Shown: positions 17,608 to 25,523, counted from the first letter of the stretch. The stretch is DNA of 64,000 nucleotides from JAEUOS01 sp965279115 (GCA_965279115.1 OZ257137.1:4774001-4838000); one strand, 5' to 3'. Numbers and translations are program-made. The notes: generated by a model not told the origin, from the sequence alone.

Positions 17608-18582
17608 TCATTCGCGCTCGATGCGCGCCATCTGCACCGCGCGTTCCCACAGGCGGCGTTCGTCCGCGATGAATCGCTCGAAGTCCTTCTGGGTGCCGCC
17701 GAGCTCATAGGTGCCCAGGGTGCGCATGCGCGCGACGATGTCCGGGCGGGCCAGTACCGTGTTGACATCGCGGTTGACCCGGTCGACCACGTCGCGCGGC
17801 GTGCCGGTGGGCGCGAGGAAGCTTACCCAGCCCGACATCACGAGATCGATCCCCTGTTCGAGCGCGGTGGGGACCTGCTCGAACCCCGGGATGCGGTTTC
17901 GGGTGGTGACGGCCAGCGCGCGCAGGCGTGCCCCCTGAAGCCAGGGCACCATCGGCGGAATCGCATCGACATAGATGCTGGTCTGGCCGCTGGCGGTGTC
18001 TCCGGCGGCCTGCTGGCTGCCCTTGTAGGGCACATGGATCATCTCGCCGCCGGCCGCGTGGTTGAGCGCGACCCCTACCAGGTGGGGGATGTTCCGGGAG
18101 CCCGAGGTGCCGAAGGAAAGCTTGTCGTTGCGGCCCCTGGCAAGGGTGACCAGTGACTTGAGGTCGTTGGCCGGCAAAGCGGCGTTGACCGAGATCATCA
18201 TCGGATTGACGCCGACGCGCACGATGGGCACGAAGTCGCGCTCGGTATCGAATCCCGGGGTCTTGAACAGGTACTGGTTCATCACCACCGGTGTGGCGTG
18301 GGCGAACCACAGGGTGTAACCGTCGCCGGGGCTCTTGGCGGCCGCCTGCGCGCCGAGGTTGCCGCCGGCGCCGGGCCGGTTGTCGACGATCAACGCCTTG
18401 CCCCACATCTGGCCCAACTGGTCGGTGATCAGGCGCGCGACGATGTCGGGCGCCGAACCGGCTGCAGTACTCACATAAACCTTGACCGGTCGATCGGGCC
18501 AGGCCTGGGAGATGGCCGGGCAAGCGGCGGCGGCCATCGCGGCCGCCATCAGGAAACGGGCAAACGTACTTGGCACGATCAT
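17608..18582 (-). CDS. TctC/Bug-family periplasmic solute-binding protein
   Basis: 324 aa from ATG 18582 with GGAGACA just upstream (complement of 18588-18594). The signal peptide ends PAISQ, and the mature chain starts WPDRPVKVYVSTAAGSAPD, a variant in which the usual VPFxPGG is replaced by VSTAAGS. HVPYKGSQQAAGDTASGQ and SFLAPTGTPRD confirm the family. It heads the operon with the amidohydrolase and is divergent from a LysR gene 115 bases away, a common arrangement for a regulated uptake/degradation unit. Confidence 0.92.
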   Translation of the reverse strand: MIVPSTFARFLMAAAMAAAACPAISQAWPDRPVKVYVSTAAGSAPDIVARLITDQLGQMWGKALIVDNRPGAGGNLGAQAAAKSPGDGYTLWFAHATPVVMNQYLFKTPGFDTERDFVPIVRVGVNPMMISVNAALPANDLKSLVTLARGRNDKLSFGTSGSRNIPHLVGVALNHAAGGEMIHVPYKGSQQAAGDTASGQTSIYVDAIPPMVPWLQGARLRALAVTTRNRIPGFEQVPTALEQGIDLVMSGWVSFLAPTGTPRDVVDRVNRDVNTVLARPDIVARMRTLGTYELGGTQKDFERFIADERRLWERAVQMARIERE

Positions 18583-18655
18583 GGTGATGTCTCCGATTGG
18601 CGGCCCGGTCTTGGGGACGGTCGCGATTTGTGAGGGCACGATACGCCAACCCAAA

Positions 18656-18705
18656 ATATCCGACAATCACATATCCAGGATAAGTGGAATCCATGAAATG
18701 GATAT
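18656..18705. promoter_or_regulatory. Candidate LysR operator between tctC and lysR
   Basis: The intergenic region holds the perfect inverted repeat TATCC-A-GGATA at 18672-18682. Another ATATCC occurs at 18656-18661, and GGATATC overlaps the lysR start. Repeated half-sites spaced by about one to two helical turns between divergent genes are typical of LysR binding regions. Confidence 0.5.
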
Positions 18706-19633
18706 CAGGACGCTTGATCTCAACCTGCTGCCGGTATTCGACGCGCTCCTGCGTCTCAACAGCGTGTCCCTCGCAGCGCGCGAACTCGACATGAGCCAGC
18801 CGGCCCTGAGCTACGCCCTGAAGCGTCTGCGGGTCTTCCTGGGCGACCCGCTGTTCGTACGCACCGGCCGCGGGGTCATGCCGACCGCGCGCGCCGAGGC
18901 GTTAGGGGTTTGCGTGCGCGACATCCTCGAGCGCGTGCGCGACGACCTGCTCGCCGGCAGGGGGTTCGAGCCAGCGGAATCCCAGCGCACGTTCACCCTT
19001 TGCCTTTCGGACGTTGGCAGTTTCGTGCTTTGGCCGGGTATCGTCAGCGCGGTGAACCGCGCGGCGCCGCAGGTGCGCCTGCGCCTGCGCACCCTGGAGC
19101 CCGCGCGCATCGGCGCGGCACTGGAGAACGGCGAGGTCGACCTTGCCATCGGCGCCTATCCGCAATTGCCCGAAACCCTGTTCCAGCAACGCCTGTTCGA
19201 GCGCAAGTATGTATGCCTGATGCGCGCGGGCCATCCGCTGGCCGTGCGCAAGCCGGGCTTGCGCCAGTTCGCCGCCGCGCAACATGTCAGGGTGAACGCG
19301 CCGTCGCGCATGCAGGAAAGCGTGGATGCCGGCCTTGCCGCACACGGACTGGTGCGCAGTGTGGCACTGGAACTGCCCAGCTACCTCATGCTGCCGCCCC
19401 TGCTGGAGGCGGGCGACTATCTGGCCGTTGTGCCGGGGCAACTCGCGGAAGCCTTTTCGGGACGGGCCCGCCTGGCAGCGGTGCCGGTGCCATTGCCGCT
19501 GCCAGCCATCACGATCCGCCAGCACTGGCACCGACGTGCCGATGAAGACGGCGGCAACGTGTGGTTGCGCTCTGTCGTGGCGACCCTTTACGTCGAGCCG
19601 CGCGACAAAGCCGCCTGGGAGCGGAGGCGGTAG
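18698..19633 (+). CDS. LysR-family transcriptional regulator
   Basis: 311 aa from ATG 18698. The N-terminus LDLNLLPVFDALL...SLAARELDMSQPALSYALKRLR is the winged helix-turn-helix of the NodD/NahR/LeuO-like LysR subgroup, followed by DPLFVRTGRGVMPT. The C-terminal two-lobed effector domain spans roughly residues 90-300. It is divergent from tctC-amidohydrolase and most likely controls them in response to the substrate or a product. Its 3' end overlaps the convergent AhpD-like gene by 46 bases. Confidence 0.92.
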   Translation: MDIRTLDLNLLPVFDALLRLNSVSLAARELDMSQPALSYALKRLRVFLGDPLFVRTGRGVMPTARAEALGVCVRDILERVRDDLLAGRGFEPAESQRTFTLCLSDVGSFVLWPGIVSAVNRAAPQVRLRLRTLEPARIGAALENGEVDLAIGAYPQLPETLFQQRLFERKYVCLMRAGHPLAVRKPGLRQFAAAQHVRVNAPSRMQESVDAGLAAHGLVRSVALELPSYLMLPPLLEAGDYLAVVPGQLAEAFSGRARLAAVPVPLPLPAITIRQHWHRRADEDGGNVWLRSVVATLYVEPRDKAAWERRR

Positions 19634-20721
19634 AAGGCATCGATCCCGACCTCGCTGCGCAGCGCCGACAAGTCCCCGCCCGCCGGAGGCGCGAAATGCG
19701 GAATCCCGATGGTGTCGGCCACCCGCACAAAGCCGTGAAAGGCCGCCACGGTCGCCGCAGCATCCACCAGCCCGGAACCGCCTATCAGCGGCAACAGGGC
19801 ATGGCGCGCGGCGGCGGTGCGCTGGTCGTCCTTGTCCACCACGGCTTCGGCGAAGGCGATCAGTTCGGCGGCATGCGGAACGTCAACGCCATGTTCGAAG
19901 CCGCTCGCAACGCCGGCCAGCCCGACCTCTTTTCCCTGCGTTTGCATGCTCTCACGGAGCATGTAGGCGTGTGCCGCCGTTCAGTAAACACATTGGTGCA
20001 TGGCCGATACCCGCGAAGCAAGCAACTCGGTCTGCGGGCGGGTGATGGCACGGAAGGTCGCATCGAATCGGTAGATCACCTGCCCCGGCAGGTAGTGGGC
20101 ATTGGCCAGCGCCCAGTAGTCGCGCAGGGTCTGCGGCACTGACGAAAGGGCGCGGTAGATGTAGCCGGCCTTGGGGCTGGGATACAGCGGCCCGTCCGCC
20201 TCCACCGCATCCGGCGGCTCGACGATGGGCAGCCAGGCCGCCTCCTTGCGCGCGCCGGGCGGCCGATACCGGGTAGGCTCGCCCGCGGCCGGTTGCGGCA
20301 AGGCGCGATTCGGCAGGCCAAGCGCGCGGGTGCAGGTATCCATCATCATCACGATGGCGACCAGTCCGGCGATCTCCACGTACTCACCCGCGGAAAGTCC
20401 GGCGGCGAGCATGGACTCCGACCAGGTTTCCGAAAGGCGTCCCGGATCGTTGACCGCGCGGTGAATCAACTCGACTTCCGGGGGGCCGATTTGCCCGAGG
20501 CTGGCATGCGTACCCGCTACATGGTTGGGTGACAAGGCCGCCTTGATGGCCACGCAGTGGGCGCAGCCGCGTGCGTGGCGGATCTCGGCTGCGACACGCA
20601 GCCGGCGCGCGCCGTTGAGCCAGGTGCCGGGCGCGGCGATGGCTTGCCAGGCGCTTTCATGCGCATCGACGAGGTCGGCGCGCACGGGAAGATCGGTCAG
20701 GGCGAATGACGATGCAGGCAT
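19588..20721 (-). CDS. Probable AhpD-like (carboxymuconolactone-decarboxylase fold) selenoprotein with in-frame TGA
   Basis: Read through the TGA at 19983-19981, this is one 377-residue gene in one frame; standard translation stops after residue 246. The first domain has RGCAHC with Cys53 and Cys56. The second has MHQCVY-TGA-TAAHAYML, so the TGA codes exactly for the second Cys position of the AhpD active site C-x-x-C-x3-H (Cys244, residue 247, His251). Homology-like sequence continues for 130 codons to a TAA at 19590-19588, including AAFHGFVRVADTIGIP. A SECIS-like hairpin follows the TGA. The start is ATG 20721 with GGAA seven bases upstream. AhpD proteins are thiol peroxidase/reductase partners, and AhpD-like selenoproteins are known from selenoproteome surveys. 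The alternative is a TGC-to-TGA mutation or read error. SelA/B/C/D are not in the window. Confidence 0.82.
19945..19963 (-). promoter_or_regulatory. Candidate bacterial SECIS element
   Basis: On the mRNA strand CATGCTC and GAGCATG form a perfect 7-bp stem around the loop CGTGA. The loop starts 24 nucleotides after the TGA and has G at its second and U at its third position. Bacterial SECIS elements are expected to be short stems with a G in the first two loop positions, about 16-37 nucleotides after UGA, so spacing and loop both fit. Confidence 0.78.
19981..19983 (-). other. In-frame TGA, predicted selenocysteine codon (residue 247)
   Basis: The codon sits in CVY-TGA-TAAH, where AhpD proteins have the resolving/peroxidatic Cys of CxxC. 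The reading frame stays open on both sides, and a SECIS-like hairpin follows. No other annotated gene in the window has a TGA at a conserved Cys position. Confidence 0.8.
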
Positions 20722-20803
20722 GGCGGGATTCCTTTTCGGGGATCACCCAGTCTAGAAGACACGCCTGGCGCCGGCAAGCCTGCATCGCAGCCAATCCAGG
20801 TCG

Positions 20804-21583
20804 CTAGAGTCGATATTGCAGGCCTGCGGTCAGGTAGTGGAACCGGGCGAAGTTGTACAAGCTGCTGCTGTCGGCGCCGCCGTCGAGAATCCTCACGCCG
20901 GCAAAGCCGGACAGACGGTCGCCGAGGTCATGGACGTAGCGCAATGAAAGGTCGATCGCTCGGCCTCGGCCGCTGGCCAGCGCGTCGCCCTCGAAGGTGA
21001 TGCGCGAGCGGCTGTCAAGGCGCCGTTCGCCGTAAAGGTGGAGCAGCGGCACGAATCCGGTATTGCTCCTGGTCGACGAAACGCCGCCCTGGGTCAGCGT
21101 GATCTCGGCGTCGCGGATCTTGCCGGTCACGCCGGCTTTCCAGGTCCAGGGCCCCGCATCATGGAAGGTATAGCGCCAGGTGGCCCGGTAGGAATCGAAG
21201 CGATATTTCGCCGTGACACCCCCCGCGGCGAAGCGCTGGCCGTTGAAATTGACGGCCTGATCGAGATTGCCGGATTCCTTGATGCCGAATGGCGCGGCGA
21301 CCAGGCGCAGTTCATGGCGCGGCGCCAGGCCGGTCGTGAACTGCACGCGCGGGGCAATGAATGGGCCGTCCCCGGTGATACGGTCGAGACCGAAGCGGGT
21401 CCCGCCTGCGTCATTCGGGACCTGCACCTGGTTGCGGTCCTGCCAGGCGGCGCCGACCTCGATGTCGAACATGCTGCGCGCAGGCGCCTGAGCGTTGGCG
21501 TGGCCGTGCACTGCGCCGACAGTGGCGAGTGCCAGGGCGATGCGGCGCAATGGATAGGCGGTGTATGTCATTTTGGGGGTCAT
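20804..21583 (-). CDS. Putative outer-membrane beta-barrel protein
   Basis: 259 aa from ATG 21583 (ATG 21571 is an alternative). A signal peptide precedes VHGHANAQA. The rest is made of alternating amphipathic strands such as FIAPRVQFTTGL, GVTAKYRFDSYRATWRYTF and RITFEGDALASG, and it ends with a strand closed by an aromatic-rich YLTAGLQYRL, the typical outer-membrane insertion signal with small terminal residues. No catalytic motif was recognised. It resembles DUF-type small barrel proteins of unknown role. It lies 4 bases from the next small gene, which suggests co-transcription with the TerC group. Confidence 0.75.
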   Translation of the reverse strand: MTPKMTYTAYPLRRIALALATVGAVHGHANAQAPARSMFDIEVGAAWQDRNQVQVPNDAGGTRFGLDRITGDGPFIAPRVQFTTGLAPRHELRLVAAPFGIKESGNLDQAVNFNGQRFAAGGVTAKYRFDSYRATWRYTFHDAGPWTWKAGVTGKIRDAEITLTQGGVSSTRSNTGFVPLLHLYGERRLDSRSRITFEGDALASGRGRAIDLSLRYVHDLGDRLSGFAGVRILDGGADSSSLYNFARFHYLTAGLQYRL

Positions 21584-21587
21584 CGGA

Positions 21588-21800
21588 TTAGCGTTTTTCG
21601 TGAGGGTTGACGTGATCGGCAGGGGCGGCACCTAAAACCTTGTCGATGTCCTCTGACAGGGTACTGAGGGCCTGAGCGGTGAATGGCTTGCCCTGATCGG
21701 CAAGCGTGCCGCCGACGGTGAGAACGTCGGCGACTACGGCTGCCGGCACCGCGACAACCGCGGATGCCGCTTTGGCAAGATCTTCGATCAGGTTGAACAT
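21588..21800 (-). CDS. Small hypothetical protein, 70 aa
   Basis: From ATG 21800 the product is 70 aa: an amphipathic Ala/Val-rich helix (KAASAVVAVPAAVVADVLTV, about residues 9-28) followed by a polar tail ending PHEKR. No known domain is recognised. Homologous-looking small proteins are frequent near stress or tellurite genes, but I cannot name the family. Its stop is four bases before the outer-membrane protein start, and it lies downstream of terC in the same orientation, so it may be part of that transcript. The longer frame to 21947 has no supporting ribosome-binding site. Confidence 0.6.
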   Translation of the reverse strand: MFNLIEDLAKAASAVVAVPAAVVADVLTVGGTLADQGKPFTAQALSTLSEDIDKVLGAAPADHVNPHEKR

Positions 21801-21921
21801 GATTCGTTTTCCAGGTGTCGTGCCGCCGGCGGTGCAGGTTGCACGGTGTTGTTGACGGGATATGCGGGTTTGACTGGCGAGGCGGCACGAGGTTTCATCA
21901 GGGATTACCCCGTGCACCGCC

Positions 21922-22911
21922 TCAATTGACCATGCGCGCCGATTCACGGGTTCGCATCATCGAATACAGCACGCCCCCGGCGATCAGGCCGAAGGTGACG
22001 CTCAGGGAGACCACGGCCGGGATCTTGCCGATGATGCCCACCAGGAAGATCTTGGCGCCAATGAAGATCAGTACCAGCGCCAGGGCGTACTTCAGGTACT
22101 TGAAGCGGTGGATCATCGCGGCCAGCGCGAAATACAGGGCACGCAAGCCGAGGATGGCGAAGATGTTCGAGGTGTAGACGATGAACGGATCCTGGGTGAT
22201 GGCGAAGATCGCCGGCACGCTGTCGACCGCAAACACCAGGTCGGCCAGTTCGATCATAACCAGGGCCAGGAACAGCGGGGTGGCGAACCAGGCCATTTGA
22301 CCGGGCTTGTCCGGATCGGCTTGCCTGACCCAGAAGCGATTGCCATGCAGGTCGGGCGTGACGTTCAGGTGGCGTTTGATCCAGCGCAACACCGGATTGG
22401 TCGCCAGGTCGACCGGTTTCTCAGACATGAACAGCATCTTCACGCCGGTGGCCAGCAGGAACAGGCCGAACAGGTACAGGACCCAGCTGAACTCGGACAC
22501 CAGTGTTGCGCCCAGGCCGATCATCAGCGCGCGCAACACGATCACGCCCATGATGCCCCAGAACAGCACGCGGTGCTGGAGGGCGCGCGGGATGGCGAAG
22601 AAGCCGAAGATGACGGCGATGAGGAACACGTTGTCCATCGACAGCGATTTTTCGATCAGGAACCCGGTGTAGTAGTCCATGCCGCTGGTGGCGCCGAAGT
22701 ACCACCAGACCCATGCGCCGAAGACCAGGCCCATGCCGATATAGCCACCGGAAAGCAGCAGGCTTTCGGAGACGCCGATCTCCTTGTCCTCCTTGTGCAG
22801 GACGCCGAGGTCGAAGGCGAGCAGGGCGATGACGATGGCCGCGAACGTGAGCCAGGTCCAGACCGGCGCGCCCATCAGGTCGTTGTTGATGAAGAATTGA
22901 ACGTGTTCCAT
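21922..22911 (-). CDS. TerC-family membrane protein (Alx-like)
   Basis: 329 aa integral membrane protein. The family core is visible: LLAFDLGVLHK near residue 31, LLLSGGYIGMGLVFGAWVWWYFG, the signature EKSLSMDNVFLIAVIFGFF, and in the second repeat FAVDSVPAIFAITQDPFIVYTSNIFAILGLR. Acidic residues inside the membrane segments match proposed metal-coordinating positions. TerC/Alx proteins are linked to manganese export and to metalation of exported enzymes, and historically to tellurite resistance. I looked for a yybP-ykoY Mn2+ riboswitch upstream and did not see its conserved core. Confidence 0.93.
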   Translation of the reverse strand: MEHVQFFINNDLMGAPVWTWLTFAAIVIALLAFDLGVLHKEDKEIGVSESLLLSGGYIGMGLVFGAWVWWYFGATSGMDYYTGFLIEKSLSMDNVFLIAVIFGFFAIPRALQHRVLFWGIMGVIVLRALMIGLGATLVSEFSWVLYLFGLFLLATGVKMLFMSEKPVDLATNPVLRWIKRHLNVTPDLHGNRFWVRQADPDKPGQMAWFATPLFLALVMIELADLVFAVDSVPAIFAITQDPFIVYTSNIFAILGLRALYFALAAMIHRFKYLKYALALVLIFIGAKIFLVGIIGKIPAVVSLSVTFGLIAGGVLYSMMRTRESARMVN

Positions 22912-22967
22912 GTGGGGTTCCAGGGCGGCGCCGCATGTGCGTGCCGCGGAGGTTGGTCGGGTGGTGT

Positions 22968-23441
22968 TTAGCCGAGGGCGTATGCGGGCGTGCCGTGGCG
23001 ATCCGCGCGTTTAGTCGCCTGCGACGCACTTCCTGCGTGTCCCGGCGTGTCGTCGCGATCGATGCGCCAGTGGTCGATCGCTTCGAGCAGCACGGCCAGT
23101 TCGCCTTCATGCATCATGCGGTCGGCCCGGGCGACACCCGCGGACAATTCGAACACCAGGCGGCGCAGGGCCGGATCATCGACTTCCGCGAGCATTGTGC
23201 GGATCGTCTCCGGGCTGATCCTGCAGTCTTCCTGGTTGCCGCCGGCCGCGGCCGCGAGCATGTCGGCGCACAGCTCGTGCAGCACGCCGCGCAGCGCCGC
23301 GGGTTCCAGGCCGAGGCGGCCGTACGCGTCCATGCGTTCCAGTGCGGTGAGTTCGATGTCCTTCATGCGGCCGTCGGCGATCAGGGTGAGTGCGACGATG
23401 CGGGCGGCGGCGTGGGGGCTGTTGCGGGGGTAGCTGCGCAT
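22968..23441 (-). CDS. TerB-family protein
   Basis: 157 aa from ATG 23441; the longer frame to 23549 runs into the divergent promoter region. RIVALTLIADGRMKDIELTALERM is the characteristic opening of TerB-like all-helical domains, with a second ADRMMHEGELAVLLEAI segment at the C-terminal end that mirrors it, as in TerB where two such acidic motifs bind metal. It is upstream of terC in the same direction and divergent from an NhaR-type regulator. A cytoplasmic role next to TerC in metal or oxidative stress is likely; tellurite resistance itself is not proven. Confidence 0.85.
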   Translation of the reverse strand: MRSYPRNSPHAAARIVALTLIADGRMKDIELTALERMDAYGRLGLEPAALRGVLHELCADMLAAAAGGNQEDCRISPETIRTMLAEVDDPALRRLVFELSAGVARADRMMHEGELAVLLEAIDHWRIDRDDTPGHAGSASQATKRADRHGTPAYALG

Positions 23442-23534
23442 GATGAGTTTTCCTTTCGCGGGTCGCGCATCGGCGGAAGTGCGGATGCGATGGGGCGAAA
23501 TATAGGCTTGGAAATAATCACAAAAAAGAAGAAT

Positions 23535-23566
23535 AAGTGATACATTCACTTCGTAAAAACCGAAGT
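23535..23566. promoter_or_regulatory. Overlapping inverted repeats in the terB/nhaR divergent region
   Basis: AAGTGA-TACAT-TCACTT (23535-23551) and ACTTCG-TAAAAAC-CGAAGT (23548-23566) are two perfect six-base inverted repeats sharing bases. They lie in an AT-richer stretch 20-50 bases before the NhaR start. This is where a LysR-type regulator would bind to control itself and the divergent terB-terC genes. Confidence 0.5.
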
Positions 23567-23587
23567 CATGGATCAGCCCGCAACCAC

Positions 23588-24472
23588 ATGCAACCCGTCA
23601 ACTACAGGCATCTCCACTACTTCTGGGTGGTGGCCAAGGAAGGCGGCATCGCGCGCGCGGCCGAACGGCTCGACATGGCGGTGCAGACGGTGAGCGCGCA
23701 GGTGCGCGAACTGGAGCGCTCGCTCGGGCATGCGCTGCTGCGCAGCGCCGGGCGGCGTGTCGAACTGACCGAAGCCGGCCGCGCCGCGCTGCACTACGCC
23801 GAGCAGATCTTCCAGCTGGGCGAGCAGTTGCCCGGCGCGGTGCGCGACGCCGCGACCACACCGCAGGTGCGTTTCAACGTCGGCATCTCGGACGGGCTAC
23901 CGAAAGCCGTCGTGCGGCAGCTTCTCGAGCCGGTGCTGGCCACACCGCACCTGCGGCTGCTGTGCCATGAAGGCGAGTTCGATGAACTGCTGGCCGAGCT
24001 GGCCTTGCACAAGCTCGATGTCGTACTGTCCGATCGCGCCGCACCCGCCAATCCCAACCTCAAGGTGTACAGCCACTCGCTGGGCCAGATACCGATGGCA
24101 TGGTATGCGGCGGCCGGTCTTTCCGAGAGCGGTCGCAGGGGCTTTCCGGCCAGCCTCTCGCAAGCCGCTTTCGTGCTGCCGACTCCGCACTCCGTGGTGC
24201 GGGTGCAACTCGACGAATGGTTGCGCCGTCATGGCATCGCGCCGCGCATCGTCGGCGAGTTCGAGGACAACGCCTCGCTTCTGACCTTCGGCATCGCGGG
24301 CATGGGCGTGTTCCCGGCCCCCGCGTCGATGGCGGCTGAACTCAGGCGGGTGCATGGCGTGCGGTTGGTGGGATTGTGCGATGACGTGATGGAACGCCTG
24401 TACGCCATTTCGGCCGAGCGCCGGGTTCACCATCCGCTGGTGGCGCGTCTGGTGAGGCCGGTCTCAGTCTGA
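23588..24472 (+). CDS. nhaR: NhaR-like LysR-family transcriptional activator
   Basis: 294 aa from ATG 23588. The N-terminus MQPVNYRHLHYFWVVAKEGG with AAERLDMAVQTVSAQVRELE is very close to NhaR, which activates the sodium/proton antiporter gene in response to Na+. The C-terminal domain is the shorter NhaR-type effector region (ISDGLPKAVVRQLLEP, EFEDNASLLTFGIAGMGVF). No nhaA gene is present here; instead the divergent genes are terB and terC, so the regulator may respond to ionic or alkaline stress and control those. The symbol reflects homology only. Confidence 0.85.
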   Translation: MQPVNYRHLHYFWVVAKEGGIARAAERLDMAVQTVSAQVRELERSLGHALLRSAGRRVELTEAGRAALHYAEQIFQLGEQLPGAVRDAATTPQVRFNVGISDGLPKAVVRQLLEPVLATPHLRLLCHEGEFDELLAELALHKLDVVLSDRAAPANPNLKVYSHSLGQIPMAWYAAAGLSESGRRGFPASLSQAAFVLPTPHSVVRVQLDEWLRRHGIAPRIVGEFEDNASLLTFGIAGMGVFPAPASMAAELRRVHGVRLVGLCDDVMERLYAISAERRVHHPLVARLVRPVSV

Positions 24473-24529
24473 GGAAGCCTGCCGCGCCGGTGTCGCTGGA
24501 CGCCGTCGTGACTAGCTTGGACGTCGCCT

Positions 24530-25444
24530 TCAGCCCGGCTTCCAGCCCTTCGGCAGGCGCGGTTTGTCGATCTGCGCGGCCTCGCACAGCACATCGGCCA
24601 TTCCGGAGAAATCGATCGCGCCGTGGCCGCGCGCACGCGCCATGCTGTAGGACTCGTGCACCGCGGCAGCCACCGGCATCGGCACCTTCGCGGCGTGTGC
24701 GGAATTGACCACCAGCGACAGGTCCTTGTGGGCCAGGTCGACGGTGAAGCCCGGCGTGGTGTCGCCGGCCAGCACTTTGTTGGGCAGGTTCATGCGCAAC
24801 TGGCCGTTGTTGGCCGAGGTGCCCAGCAGCACTTCCATGGTCTTGACGAGATCGAGGCCGAAGCGCTGCGAAAGGGCCAGCGCTTCGGCGTTCACCTGCG
24901 TGAGCGTGATGGCCACATAGTTGTTGACCAGCTTGGTGCGCCCGCCGCTGCCGACCGGGCCGCAGTGATAGATGGCATTGCCCATGGCGTCCATCAACGG
25001 CTTGACGCGCGCGAAATCTTCCGCGCTGGCGCCAACCATGAACAGCGATTCGCCGCGATCAGCGTGCTCGGCCAGCCGGCCCACCGGCGCATCGACCATG
25101 GTCAGGCCGTGCTTGACGGCGGCCGCGGCAAGGCGGTCGGTGGCGAGCGGGTCTATGGTGCTCATGTCCATCAGCACGGCGCCCTTCGGGGCGTTGGCGA
25201 AAATGCCGTCCGGGCCCAGTGCCACCTGTTCGACTTCCACCGAAGAGGGCAGCATGGTGACGATGATGTCGCTCTGTTTCGCGATTTCAGCCACGCTCGC
25301 GCCGGCCCTGGCACCTGCCGCAACGAGAGTCGCGACCGCGTCCTTGTTGATGTCCAGCACCATCAGGTCGAAACCCTTCTTGACCATGTTGGTCGCCATC
25401 GGCCGCCCCATGCGTCCGAGGCCGATGAATCCGATCTTGCTCAC
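24530..25444 (-). CDS. 3-hydroxyisobutyrate dehydrogenase-family NAD(P)-dependent oxidoreductase
   Basis: 304 aa. The Rossmann motif is GFIGLGRMGRPMA at residues 5-17. The substrate-binding loop is the family DAPVG...MVGA segment, with a glycine-rich GPVGSGGRTKLVNN containing the catalytic Lys. The usual C-terminal LAHKDLSLV completes the beta-hydroxyacid dehydrogenase fold. It would oxidise a beta-hydroxy acid such as 3-hydroxyisobutyrate or reduce a semialdehyde such as tartronate semialdehyde. It is followed by a cupin gene in the same direction after 79 bases. Substrate not assignable. Confidence 0.92.
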   Translation of the reverse strand: MSKIGFIGLGRMGRPMATNMVKKGFDLMVLDINKDAVATLVAAGARAGASVAEIAKQSDIIVTMLPSSVEVEQVALGPDGIFANAPKGAVLMDMSTIDPLATDRLAAAAVKHGLTMVDAPVGRLAEHADRGESLFMVGASAEDFARVKPLMDAMGNAIYHCGPVGSGGRTKLVNNYVAITLTQVNAEALALSQRFGLDLVKTMEVLLGTSANNGQLRMNLPNKVLAGDTTPGFTVDLAHKDLSLVVNSAHAAKVPMPVAAAVHESYSMARARGHGAIDFSGMADVLCEAAQIDKPRLPKGWKPG

Positions 25445-25523
25445 TTGTTGTCTCCCAGTCGCGGTGCGCCTGCCGCTTGAGTTGGCGCAGGCGCCTTTTT
25501 AGCACCTTATGCCGTCAGGCCCC

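Noticed and set aside
19588..19962. Separate 124-residue gene starting at ATG 19962
   Set aside because: It is in the same frame as the upstream fragment, lacks its own ribosome-binding site and begins inside the CxxU active-site helix; better explained as the 3' part of the selenoprotein gene.
22912..22967. Possible Mn2+ (yybP-ykoY) riboswitch ahead of terC
   Set aside because: The gap to terB is only 56 bases and lacks the conserved riboswitch core sequences.
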